In this document: piece after piece, positions 17,590 through 27,019 of the stretch | Position numbering within the stretch: the first letter of the stretch is position 1 | How the letters are laid out: every line of letters starts with the position of its first letter | Source of the DNA: Moraxellaceae bacterium | Lineage (GTDB): Bacteria > Pseudomonadota > Gammaproteobacteria > Burkholderiales > Rhodocyclaceae | Assembly: GCA_031119205.1 (NCBI GenBank) | Contig: JAVHYF010000038.1 | Coordinates: 1 to 38,771 of the forward strand | DNA length: 38,771 bases | Direction: 5' to 3' | Notes under the pieces: model-generated | What the model saw: the letters and a program-made list of their open reading frames with translations, nothing else | Told to the model about the DNA's origin: nothing | Database searches by the model: none | Position numbers and translations under genes: made by a program

Positions 17590-18405
17590 ATGCCGGAACT
17601 TCCAGAGGTCGAAACCACCCGCCGGGGCATAGCGCCGCCACTACTGGGCCGCCGGGTCAGCCAGGTGATCGTGCGGGAGCCCCGCCTGCGCTACCCGGTG
17701 GATGCCGGCCTGTCCGGCCTGCTGCAGGGCCTGCGCCTTGAAAAGGTGGATCGCCGCGCCAAGTACCTGCTGCTGGATTTCGCGCAGGGCGCCCTGCTGC
17801 TCCACCTCGGCATGTCCGGCAGCCTGCGGGTGCTGCCGGCCACCACCCTGCCGGAGAAGCACGACCACCTCGATCTGGTATTCGACGAAATCGCCTTGCG
17901 CCTGCGGGATCCGCGCCGCTTCGGCGCCGCGTTGTGGGTGCCGGGACAGGTCGACACCCACCCGCTGCTGGCCCACCTGGGCCCGGAACCACTGTCCGAC
18001 ACCTTCGACGGTACCTACCTGTACGCCGTCACCCGCGGGCGCAGTGCGCCGATCAAGCTGTTCATCATGGATGCCGCACAGGTGGTGGGCGTCGGCAACA
18101 TCTACGCCTCGGAAAGCCTGTTCCGTGCGGCGATCCTGCCCCGTACGCCGGCCGGGCGGTTGTCACGGCCGCGCTGCGAGCGGCTGGCCGCCACCATCAA
18201 GGAAACCCTGACCGACGCGCTGGCCGCCGGCGGCAGCACGCTGCGCGACTTCCTTCATAGCGACGGCAAGCCGGGCTACTTCCAGCAGCAGTACGCCGTC
18301 TATGGCCGTGACGGCCTGACCTGCCCGCGCTGCGGTGGCATCGTGCGGCGCAGCGTGATGGGACAGCGCGCCACCTTTTACTGTCCGGGCTGCCAGAAAC
18401 CGTAG
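17590..18405 (+). CDS. mutM: Formamidopyrimidine-DNA glycosylase
   Basis: MutM (Fpg) removes 8-oxoguanine and ring-opened purines and nicks the abasic site. The 271-residue product has the invariant start MPELPEVE, where P2 is the nucleophile and E3 and E6 are catalytic. A helix-two-turn-helix region includes GVGNIYASE, and a C-terminal zinc finger uses C245, C248, C265 and C268. The frame is open upstream, but the protein must begin at the ATG at 17590 because Pro2 is catalytic. Confidence 0.97.
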   Translation: MPELPEVETTRRGIAPPLLGRRVSQVIVREPRLRYPVDAGLSGLLQGLRLEKVDRRAKYLLLDFAQGALLLHLGMSGSLRVLPATTLPEKHDHLDLVFDEIALRLRDPRRFGAALWVPGQVDTHPLLAHLGPEPLSDTFDGTYLYAVTRGRSAPIKLFIMDAAQVVGVGNIYASESLFRAAILPRTPAGRLSRPRCERLAATIKETLTDALAAGGSTLRDFLHSDGKPGYFQQQYAVYGRDGLTCPRCGGIVRRSVMGQRATFYCPGCQKP

Positions 18406-18559
18406 ATATCTCCTACAGGCCGGCTGTCGGCTGGCTTTCAGGGCGACTTGCGCCCCGGGAGACAACCGTTATGCTTGCTGGCATTTGTTTGACTTTCATT
18501 CGTGACTTCCGCCACAACCCGGTGCGGAGGTGCACGAACCGCCCTTCCCGGAGCACAGG

Positions 18560-20524
18560 ATGGTCCTGACTGATCAGTTTTCTGCCTACACCCAATGGCG
18601 TACCGATGTCGCCGGTGCGGTGCTGGGATTGCGTAACTGGCTGAGCCACAACGATATCGGCGATGCACAGTCCGACCTGCGCCTGCAGCACCTGCTGGAG
18701 CGCATGCGTGAGGACAAGCTGGTGGTTGCCTTCGTCGCCGAGTTCTCGCGCGGCAAGTCCGAGCTCATCAACGCCGTGTTCTTCTCGCAGTACGGCAGCC
18801 GCATCCTGCCTTCCAGCGCCGGCCGCACCACCATGTGCCCGACCGAGCTGCAGTGGGAAGCCGGCCAGACGCCGGGCGTGCGCCTGCTGCCGATCGACAC
18901 CCGTCGCAACAACGAAAGCGTCGCCGACCTGCGCCGCAAACCCGCCGAGTGGGTGTTCGAGCCGGTCGACGTCGATGACGCGAAGAGCCTGCAGACCGCC
19001 CTCGCCCGCGTGTCCGAAACCCGTCTGGTGAGCCGCGCTGACGCCGACGCCATGGGCTTCCCGGTGGACGACACCGGCCTGGATGGCGCCAAGCCGGACG
19101 CCAACGGCATGGTGGAGGTCGCTGCCTGGCGCCACGCGGTCATCCAGTTCCCGCACCCGCTGCTGGAACAGGGCCTGGTCATCGTCGACACGCCGGGGCT
19201 GAACGCCATCGGTTCCGAACCGGAACTGACCCTGTCCCTGCTGCCCAACGCACACGCCGTGCTGTTCATCCTGGCCGCCGACACCGGCGTCACGCAGAGT
19301 GATCTCGCCGTGTGGGAAAAGCACGTGAACATCGGCCGCGGCCAGCGCAGCGGCCGTGTGGTGGTGCTGAACAAGATCGACGGCCTGTGGGATGGCCTGC
19401 GCAGCGAAGCGGAAATCGAAAGCGAAATCGACCGCCAGGTCGCCACCGTGGCCCAGACCCTGTCGGTCGAACCCAAGCTGGTGTTCCCGGTGTCCGCCCA
19501 GAAGGCACTGCTGGCCAAGGTGAACAACGACGTGCCCTTGCTGGAGCGTTCGCGCATTGCCGAACTGGAACAGGCGCTGTCCTCCGAGCTGCTGCCGACC
19601 CGCCAGAACATCATCCGTGACAACGCCACCAGCGAAGCCGGCGACATCCTGCGCCGTGCCACCGAGCTGCTGGTCGCCCGCCACAAGAACCTGCGCGAAC
19701 AGCTCAAGGAAATGAGCGACCTGCGCGGCAAGAACCAGAGCGTCATCGAATACATGATGCGCAAGGTGCGCGCCGAGAAGGACGAGTTCGAGCAGGGCCT
19801 GGCCAAGTACCACGCCACCCGCAGCGTGTTCACCGGCCTGCAGAACCGCCTGTTCGCGCACCTCGGCATGGACACCCTGCGCAGCGAGACGCGCCGCACC
19901 CGCGAAGCGATGGTGGTCTCCAACTTCTCGCGCGGCCTGCGCGAGGCGATGCGCGAGTACTTCGGCAACCTGCGCAGCAACCTCAAGCGCTCCGGCAACG
20001 AGATCACCGAGATCACCGAAATGCTGGACGCGATGTACAAGAAGTTCAGCGTCGAGCACGGCCTCAAGCTGGCCGCGCCGGCAAGCTTCTCCACCTGGCG
20101 CTACGAGCGCGACATCGCCCGCCTGGAGCGCGCTTTCGAAGACCAGCTCAACACGCTGGGCGCGATGATCACGCAGTGGAAGGGCACGGTGACGCAGCGC
20201 TTCTTCGAGACCATCGCGGTGGAAGCGCGCAAGACCTTCGAGACCGCCAACCGCGACGTCGAGCATTGGCTGCGCGCTGTCATGGCCCCGCTGGAAACCC
20301 AGGTCCGCGAGTACCAACTGCAGCTGAAGCGTCGTCTGGAAAGCGTCAAGCGCGTGCATGAAGCCACCGGCACGCTGGAAGAGCGCCTGGGCGAGCTGCA
20401 ACAGGCCGAAACGGCGTTGCTGCGCCAGCTGGACGAACTGGGCTCGATCCGCCGCAGCCTCGAGGCCTCGCTCGGTCAGCCGCTCAACACCAACCCGCAG
20501 GACGAGCAGTCGCTGGCAGCCTGA
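18560..20524 (+). CDS. Bacterial dynamin-like GTPase
   Basis: A 654-residue large GTPase of the dynamin superfamily. The G1 loop AEFSRGKS is at 60-67, TTMCPTEL near 90-97 is the switch/G2 region, G3 is DTPGLN at 210-215, and G4 is NKID at 271-274. After residue 330 the protein is long, charged and helical (coiled-coil stalk-like), with no clear transmembrane paddle. The ATG at 18560 follows GGAGCACAGG. Bacterial dynamins remodel membranes or link to chromosome or division processes; the role of this one is not evident. It stands alone, without the paired second dynamin gene often seen, and is bracketed by mutM and a terminator. Confidence 0.88.
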   Translation: MVLTDQFSAYTQWRTDVAGAVLGLRNWLSHNDIGDAQSDLRLQHLLERMREDKLVVAFVAEFSRGKSELINAVFFSQYGSRILPSSAGRTTMCPTELQWEAGQTPGVRLLPIDTRRNNESVADLRRKPAEWVFEPVDVDDAKSLQTALARVSETRLVSRADADAMGFPVDDTGLDGAKPDANGMVEVAAWRHAVIQFPHPLLEQGLVIVDTPGLNAIGSEPELTLSLLPNAHAVLFILAADTGVTQSDLAVWEKHVNIGRGQRSGRVVVLNKIDGLWDGLRSEAEIESEIDRQVATVAQTLSVEPKLVFPVSAQKALLAKVNNDVPLLERSRIAELEQALSSELLPTRQNIIRDNATSEAGDILRRATELLVARHKNLREQLKEMSDLRGKNQSVIEYMMRKVRAEKDEFEQGLAKYHATRSVFTGLQNRLFAHLGMDTLRSETRRTREAMVVSNFSRGLREAMREYFGNLRSNLKRSGNEITEITEMLDAMYKKFSVEHGLKLAAPASFSTWRYERDIARLERAFEDQLNTLGAMITQWKGTVTQRFFETIAVEARKTFETANRDVEHWLRAVMAPLETQVREYQLQLKRRLESVKRVHEATGTLEERLGELQQAETALLRQLDELGSIRRSLEASLGQPLNTNPQDEQSLAA

Positions 20525-20542
20525 CCGCCACACTGCAATGAC

Positions 20543-20577
20543 AAAGGGCCGTGGCGCATGCGCCACGGCCCTTTTTT
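20543..20577 (+). terminator. Rho-independent terminator after the dynamin-like gene
   Basis: A 14-pair perfect stem (AAAGGGCCGTGGCG and its complement) with a CATG loop is followed by six T residues. The opposite strand also carries a shorter T run after the hairpin, so it may also end the convergent ferredoxin transcript. Confidence 0.92.
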
Positions 20578-20619
20578 ATGCGTGTCTTTTGCGGGGCCAG
20601 CCTTCAGTTCAAACGGCGC

Positions 20620-21991
<1,372 letters not shown>

Positions 21992-22261
21992 GCCCGCTCC
22001 TTTCCGCCGGCCGTGCAAGCGACCTTGCAACTGACCGTTCCCCGGCCGCGACGGACAAACCGGCGCCGTGGCTGCGATGGCTGCTGGGACAAGGGCAAGG
22101 GAGGCATCTGCTAGACTCGTTTCCGTTCGTGCGCCCCACCATGTACAGCCGGAAGGCCCGCGGGGCGCAGCATGATAGACGCAAGCAAACCCGACGCAAA
22201 CTGCCCCCGGCCGCATCAGACGGCCCCGGCACAGCACTCCGATCCCCCGATCCGCGCACCC

Positions 22262-23353
22262 ATGTTCAGTTTCTTCAAGAAGAAGGCCGCCACGCCTGCG
22301 CCTGAAGCGCCCGCGAGCCCTGCCCCGGCCGAACCCGTTGCCGACCAGGCACCCGCCACGCCAGCTCCGGTCGCGACACCTCCCACGCCCACCCCTGCTG
22401 CGCCCGCGGCCCCTGCCACACCCGCCCGCAGCTCCTGGATGGACCGCCTGAAGGCCGGCCTGTCCCGCACCCGCGACCAGATCGGCTCGCTGGGCAGCCT
22501 GTTCTCGCGCCGCAAGATCGACGAGGACCTGCTGGAAGAGCTGGAATCCACGCTGCTGATGGCCGACTGCGGCGTCGAGGCCACTACGGCGCTCCTCACC
22601 GAGCTGCGCCAGCGCTGGAAGCGCGACAAGCTGGAAACCGGCGAACAGCTTCAGGAAGCGCTGGCCGACGCGCTCTACAAGCTGCTGTCGCCCTTGCAAC
22701 AGCCGCTGAAGATCGACGGCCAGAAGCCCTACATCGTGATGCTGGCCGGCGTGAATGGCGCCGGCAAGACCACCTCCATCGGCAAGCTGGCGCGCCACTT
22801 CCAGCAACAGCGCAAGAGCGTACTGCTGGCCGCCGGCGACACCTTCCGCGCCGCCGCACGCGAACAGCTGCAGGAATGGGGCCGCCGCAATGACGTGACG
22901 GTGATCGCACAGGACGGCGGCGATCCGGCCGCCGTGGCCTTCGACGCCATCAACGCGGCGCGCGCGCGCGGCATCGACGTGGTGATGATCGACACCGCTG
23001 GCCGCCTGCCGACGCAGTTGAACCTGATGGACGAGATCGCCAAGGTGAAGCGTGTGGTCACCAAGGCCGACGCCAGCGGTCCGCATGAAGTCATCCTCGT
23101 GCTGGACGCCAACATCGGCCAGAACGCGCTCACCCAGCTCAAGGCCTTCGACGCCGCGCTGGGTGTCACCGGCCTCATCGTCACCAAGCTGGACGGCACG
23201 GCCAAGGGCGGAGTCATCGCCGGCATCGCGCGCCAGCATCCCAAGCCCCTGCGCTTCATCGGCGTCGGCGAAGGCATCGAGGACCTGCAGGCCTTCGACG
23301 CACGCGAGTTCGTCGAGGCGCTGCTGGACATGGAGAGCAAGCCGGCGGCTTGA
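22262..23353 (+). CDS. ftsY: Signal recognition particle receptor FtsY
   Basis: FtsY docks the SRP-ribosome complex at the inner membrane for co-translational insertion. The 363-residue product starts MFSFFKKK, an amphipathic basic stretch. A proline/alanine-rich acidic-poor linker (about 10-56) takes the place of a long A domain. The NG domains follow: G1 GVNGAGKTT at 163-171, AGDTFRAAAREQL near 191-203, DTAGRLPT at 244-251 and TKLDGTAKGG at 308-317. The frame continues upstream, but the ATG at 22262 matches family starts. It is divergent from rsmD. Confidence 0.97.
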   Translation: MFSFFKKKAATPAPEAPASPAPAEPVADQAPATPAPVATPPTPTPAAPAAPATPARSSWMDRLKAGLSRTRDQIGSLGSLFSRRKIDEDLLEELESTLLMADCGVEATTALLTELRQRWKRDKLETGEQLQEALADALYKLLSPLQQPLKIDGQKPYIVMLAGVNGAGKTTSIGKLARHFQQQRKSVLLAAGDTFRAAAREQLQEWGRRNDVTVIAQDGGDPAAVAFDAINAARARGIDVVMIDTAGRLPTQLNLMDEIAKVKRVVTKADASGPHEVILVLDANIGQNALTQLKAFDAALGVTGLIVTKLDGTAKGGVIAGIARQHPKPLRFIGVGEGIEDLQAFDAREFVEALLDMESKPAA

Positions 23354-23407
23354 TTGGGGCGTGCACTCCGGCGCCCCCGTCGTTCGCTGCGGTCGGAAAG
23401 TCGCTGG

Positions 23408-23427
23408 ATTCCCGCTTCCGCGGGAAT
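23408..23427. repeat. dRS3-like palindrome ATTCCC-N8-GGGAAT
   Basis: ATTCCC-GCTTCCGC-GGGAAT has the same form as the 20-base dRS3 repeat known from Neisseria and resembles short palindromes scattered in many proteobacterial genomes. It lies 55 bases after the ftsY stop. A TTTTT run follows 11 bases beyond it, so it might also help end ftsY transcription. Only one copy was noticed here. Confidence 0.55.
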
Positions 23428-23490
23428 GACGAGCCTTTTTGGCAACGCGTGGACCATCGCATCCGATCAGGCAGGATCAGCTCGGCCGAA

Positions 23491-23590
23491 GGCGTTTCCC
23501 CAAGCGCTCCTGGCTAGGCGTGCCGACGCAGACAGTACAAGTAGTACGGCAAGGAGGCGCAACAACGCCAGGAGCGCTTGGGGAAACGCC
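23491..23590. repeat. Structured intergenic element, copy 1 (long inverted repeat around a conserved core)
   Basis: A 100-base element with perfect 24-base inverted arms (23491-23514 and 23567-23590). Inside is a core that recurs at 27058-27123. The 66-base cores (23508-23573 here) differ at 10 positions, 8 of them in paired sites. The inner stem here is GTGCCG (23520-23525) with AGGCGC (23555-23560). The right arm ends 2 bases before the stop codon of the minus-strand PLD gene, so on that strand the element begins the 3' untranslated region. It may serve as a terminator or processing signal, or be a dispersed repeat. Confidence 0.75.
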
Positions 23591-23592
23591 GC

Positions 23593-25095
23593 TCAGAGCA
23601 GGTACTCCCACATACGGGAAAAGGTCTCCTTCACCCGCGGCATCACGCCGCGGTCTTTCCAGTCTTCGAGCGTGATGCGCTTGGCGCCGTCGAGGTCACG
23701 TTCGAACTGCGCGCGCATCGCGCTGCCGAACTCCTCGCCCATAACGACTGCATTCACCTCGTTGTTGTGCAGGAAGCTGCGCCAGTCGAGGTTGGTGGAG
23801 CCGACGGTGGACCACACGCCGTCGACCACGGCGGTCTTGGCGTGCAGCAACGCGTCGTGCCTCTCGTAGATCTCGACACCTGCTTCCAGCAGGGCGCTGT
23901 AGTGGGCGCGGCCTGCGTGCAGGATCAGGCCTGAATCGCTGAAGCCGGGCAGGATCATGCGTACCTTCACGCCGCGCTGCGCGGCGGTCTTCAGCGCAGC
24001 CATGGTGCGGTCGTCGGGCGCGAAGTAGGCCATGGTGATCAGCACGCTTTCCATCGAGGCGTCGATGGCGGCGATGTAGGCCTTGTAGATCGCCGCTACT
24101 TCCTCCTCACTCGGCCCGCTGGCAATCACCTGCACCACCTTGTCGCCGGTGGGCTTCGCCACCGCCTCCGACAGGGGCGGATCGCCTGCGCACTTCTGCT
24201 GGCGCCAGGTTTCGCCGAACAGGTTGTTGAAGACGGCAGCGGCGGGGCCACGTACCGACACCTGCGTGTCGCGCCAGCCATCATCCTTGGTCGGCTCCGC
24301 ATCACGATTGCGGTTGCGGCGCCCGATGGAGGACGAGCCGGAACTGTACACGCCGCTGATGTTAATGCCGCCGGTGAAAGCCGTCGTGCCATCGACGACG
24401 AGGATCTTGCGGTGGTCGCGATGGTTGATCTTGAAGAGGTGCAAGGGCCGCGCCGGATGCACCGGGTTGAATTCGCAGACGGCGACACCGCCGTTACGCA
24501 GGCGCTGGAAGAACTCGTCCGAGGTCGTCAGCGAGCCGATGCCGTCGTAGATGATGTTCACCCGCACGCCCTCCTGCCGCTTGCGCAGCAGCAGGTCGGC
24601 AAGGCGACGCGAGATGTCCGCGTCCTCGATGATGTAGCTCTCCAGTGCGATGCTGCGACGCGCCCTCTCCACAGCCGCGAACATCGCCTTGTAGGTAGCC
24701 GGGCCGTCGATCAGCAGGTCCACCGTGTTGCCGGCGATCAACGGGCTGGAGCTATCCGCCATCGCCTGCAGCTGACGTTCCAGCAGACGTGGCCGGCCTT
24801 CCACCTTCAGCTGGCTTACCACCCGCTGGGCCTGTCCGCTGGAGGCCTGGCGGTCGGCCACCAGCACCGGTGGATGTACGGGCGCACCTGCGGCAGGCGG
24901 CGTGGCTTGCAGTGGCACGTCCGGCAGGGTCTGGCAGGCCGCGCCGGACAGACTGAGGGCGGACAGCAGCACACTGCGCAACAGCCACGCCAGTCGTGGC
25001 CCCAGCGGCGCGGTACGGGGCTGTAGTGCCTGCATCTGCAGCGGCACAGCGTCCCGCGGGGCGCGCGGGACGTTTGTCGAAATACCTTGCTCCAT
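23593..25095 (-). CDS. Phospholipase D/cardiolipin synthase-like protein, probable lipoprotein
   Basis: A 500-residue protein with two HKD motifs: H228-K230-D235 (HRKILVVD) with GGINIS, and H418-K420-D425 (HAKTAVVD) with GSTNLD. This makes it a phosphatidyltransferase or phospholipase of the cardiolipin synthase family. The N-terminus has a positively charged stretch, a hydrophobic segment (about 35-53) and GAAC with C54. It looks exported and may be lipidated, although the residue at -3 is atypical for a lipobox. Its localisation would then differ from the cytoplasmic-face ClsB at 6465-7628. The start at 25095 has a GGAGGAG ribosome site. It is divergent from csbD and ends at repeat element 1. 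Its activity is not proven by sequence. Confidence 0.85.
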   Translation of the reverse strand: MEQGISTNVPRAPRDAVPLQMQALQPRTAPLGPRLAWLLRSVLLSALSLSGAACQTLPDVPLQATPPAAGAPVHPPVLVADRQASSGQAQRVVSQLKVEGRPRLLERQLQAMADSSSPLIAGNTVDLLIDGPATYKAMFAAVERARRSIALESYIIEDADISRRLADLLLRKRQEGVRVNIIYDGIGSLTTSDEFFQRLRNGGVAVCEFNPVHPARPLHLFKINHRDHRKILVVDGTTAFTGGINISGVYSSGSSSIGRRNRNRDAEPTKDDGWRDTQVSVRGPAAAVFNNLFGETWRQQKCAGDPPLSEAVAKPTGDKVVQVIASGPSEEEVAAIYKAYIAAIDASMESVLITMAYFAPDDRTMAALKTAAQRGVKVRMILPGFSDSGLILHAGRAHYSALLEAGVEIYERHDALLHAKTAVVDGVWSTVGSTNLDWRSFLHNNEVNAVVMGEEFGSAMRAQFERDLDGAKRITLEDWKDRGVMPRVKETFSRMWEYLL

Positions 25096-25384
25096 GTCTC
25101 CTCCGGCCGGTCTTCAGCACAGCCATGGCGCAACTGTGGCGGGCAAGCCGGGGACGGAGAATCGGCGCGAACCTATTCGCCTATCGGTCGCGTCCTACGT
25201 GATGGCAGCGTCAGGCTGCAAGGCAGGCAACGCGTGCCGTACGAATGCATTGGGACAAACCTGATCGGACAAATCCCACAGGCCAATCAGCCTGCACCGG
25301 GACCGTGCGCCCCGACGCTTCCCTAAAGTGAGGCCATGCGCTGCCACCACGGCACGCATTCCACAAATCGACAAGGAGAGCGTC

Positions 25385-25588
25385 ATGAACCGCGACATCA
25401 TCGAAGGCAACTGGAAGCAACTCGTCGGCAAGGCAAAGCAGCAATGGGGCAAGCTCACCGACGATGACCTCGACGTCATCCAGGGTCGCCGCCAGGAACT
25501 GGCCGGCAAGATCCAGGAGCGCTACGGCGTGAGCCGCGACGAGGCCGAGAAGCGCGTCAAGGAATGGGAAGACAGCATCCGCCACTAA
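25385..25588 (+). CDS. CsbD family stress protein
   Basis: A 67-residue hydrophilic, highly charged helical protein. It opens MNRDIIEGNWKQLVGKAKQ, and KIQERYGVSRDEAEKRV lies in its second half, both hallmarks of CsbD-like proteins. Members are often stress-induced in bacteria; their molecular role is unclear. The ATG at 25385 follows AAGGAGAG; an in-frame ATG 57 bases earlier lacks a ribosome site. The gene is divergent from the PLD gene across a 289-base gap that should hold both promoters. Confidence 0.9.
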   Translation: MNRDIIEGNWKQLVGKAKQQWGKLTDDDLDVIQGRRQELAGKIQERYGVSRDEAEKRVKEWEDSIRH

Positions 25589-25605
25589 GCGGACCGCTGC
25601 ATCCC

Positions 25606-25628
25606 TGACGCCGGCAGCCCCGGCGTCA
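25606..25628. terminator. Hairpin between convergent csbD and MEKHLA genes
   Basis: The stem TGACGCCGG / CCGGCGTCA has 9 pairs and a CAGCC loop. It fills the 47-base gap between two convergent genes. No T run follows on either strand, so intrinsic termination is doubtful. Confidence 0.4.
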
Positions 25629-25635
25629 ACCGCGC

Positions 25636-26094
25636 TCAGGCCGGGCGCGTCCGCAGGTAGGTAGCCGCCTGCCCGTGGACGCGCCCGGCCTCGTCCACCA
25701 GGTTCCACACCGTCACGTCCTCGATCCAGAAACGGCGACCGTCCTTCGCGATGCGCAGGCCGCGGTAGCCGGTCGCGAAACCATCACGCGCCACCGCCGC
25801 CAGCAGGACGTCGCGCTCGGCGCGATCCGGCGCCTCTGCCGACAGACGCGAAGGCATGCCGACGAACTCGCCCCACGCGTAACCGAAGCAGCGTTGCGCG
25901 GACATGTTGGCGTAAATGAAGCAGGGACTCGCCTGGGTGTCGTGCGCCAGCAGGCAGTACGGCGCTTCTTCATAGAGCCAGCGCGCCGCCTCCGCCAGCG
26001 CCAGCGATTCGTCCACCAGCCCCCGCCCGAGCAGGCGTCGATACGACGAAAGCATCAGCGCAACATCAACTTTCCACGGCGCGTTCATCGACAC
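25636..26094 (-). CDS. MEKHLA domain (PAS-like) protein
   Basis: A small stand-alone cytoplasmic protein of 152 residues with the PAS-related MEKHLA domain. Typical stretches are VALMLSSYRRLLGR near 11-24, FIYANMSAQRCFGYAW near 59-74, FVGMPSRLSAE near 77-87, GYRGLRIAKDGRRFWIED near 109-126 and WNLVDEAGRVHGQAA near 130-144. No output domain is attached, so it may bind a ligand or partner as a sensor module. The GTG at 26094 directly follows the EamA stop, with AGAAGG at good spacing; an ATG at 26088 is an alternative. It is probably co-transcribed with the transporter. Function is unknown. Confidence 0.8.
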   Translation of the reverse strand: MSMNAPWKVDVALMLSSYRRLLGRGLVDESLALAEAARWLYEEAPYCLLAHDTQASPCFIYANMSAQRCFGYAWGEFVGMPSRLSAEAPDRAERDVLLAAVARDGFATGYRGLRIAKDGRRFWIEDVTVWNLVDEAGRVHGQAATYLRTRPA

Positions 26095-27006
26095 TCAGGC
26101 CTTCTCCGCGCTCTTCGGAATGCGGCTCACGCCGTAGATCACCAGCGCGGCGCCCACGACCTGCAACACACCCAGCGACTCGCCGAGGATCAACCAGCCG
26201 AGCAGGATGGTGATGACCGGACCCAGCGTACCGACCATGGAGGCCGGACCGGCGCCGAGACGGCGGATCGCCTCCGAGGTCAGCCAGATCGGCAGCACGG
26301 TGGAGAACACCGCCATCGCCAGCGACAGCGCATGCACCTGCCAGGGCTGCTCCAGCACCGACATCACCGGCCGCACGATGGCGAACTGCGTCAGGCTCAG
26401 CAGGCAGGCGAAGCCAGTAGCCCAGGCCGCCACGCGGGTGCTGCCCAGCCTGCCCACCTCCTCGCCTGACAGGATGATGTACAGCGCGTACGACAGCGCA
26501 CTGCCCAGCACCAGCAGGGTGCCCATCATGACCTCGTCGCCATGCGGCTGGCGCAGGTCGTGCGCGAAGGCGAGGATCGCACCGGCATAACAGATCGCCA
26601 GCGCCACCAGTGCCGGCCGCGTCAGCGGCTTGCGCAGGAAGATCGCCGACAACACGACCACGAGGGTCGGGTAGATGAACAGCGTGATGCGCTCCAGCGC
26701 CGCGGTGATGTACTGCAGCCCGAGGAAATCGAGATAGCTCGCCAGGTAATAGCCCAGCACACCGAGCAGGAACAGCATGCCGATGTCGCGTCGGCTCAGC
26801 GTAATCGGATTCTTCAGCGCCACCGCCACGCCCATGCCGATGAAGAAGGGCAGCGCGTAGCCCATGCGCAGCGCGAGCAGCGTTTCCGCGTCCACGCCGT
26901 AGGCGTAGGCCAGCTTGATGAAGATCGCCTTCATGGCGAAGCCCAGCGCGCCGAGCACCGCGCAGGTCATGCCGATGGAGGCATTACGGCCACTATGCGC
27001 AACCAT
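26095..27006 (-). CDS. EamA/DMT-family transporter
   Basis: A 303-residue inner-membrane protein with ten predicted helices, arranged as two EamA repeats of the drug/metabolite transporter superfamily. LGALGFAMKAIFIKLAY lies in the first helix, and PASMVGTLGPVITILLGWL with GESLGVLQVVGAALVIYGV lies in the C-terminal repeat. The substrate cannot be read from sequence. On the minus strand it follows the TauE/SafE-like gene, separated by repeat element 2, and is adjacent to the MEKHLA gene downstream. Confidence 0.88.
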   Translation of the reverse strand: MVAHSGRNASIGMTCAVLGALGFAMKAIFIKLAYAYGVDAETLLALRMGYALPFFIGMGVAVALKNPITLSRRDIGMLFLLGVLGYYLASYLDFLGLQYITAALERITLFIYPTLVVVLSAIFLRKPLTRPALVALAICYAGAILAFAHDLRQPHGDEVMMGTLLVLGSALSYALYIILSGEEVGRLGSTRVAAWATGFACLLSLTQFAIVRPVMSVLEQPWQVHALSLAMAVFSTVLPIWLTSEAIRRLGAGPASMVGTLGPVITILLGWLILGESLGVLQVVGAALVIYGVSRIPKSAEKA

Positions 27007-27019
27007 GACCCGGCACCAG

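Noticed and set aside
18413-20566. Minus-strand open frame of about 717 codons opposite the dynamin-like gene
   Set aside because: It is a mirror of the plus-strand codon pattern in GC-rich DNA. It has no recognisable motifs or ribosome site, while the plus strand has intact GTPase motifs.
21992-23239. Upstream extension of the rsmD frame through ftsY
   Set aside because: The family start with an AAAGGAG ribosome site is at 21991, and the extension is antisense to ftsY.
23491-23590. Structured element 1 as an insertion sequence
   Set aside because: It is only 100 bases, has no open frame for a transposase, and shows no clear target-site duplication.
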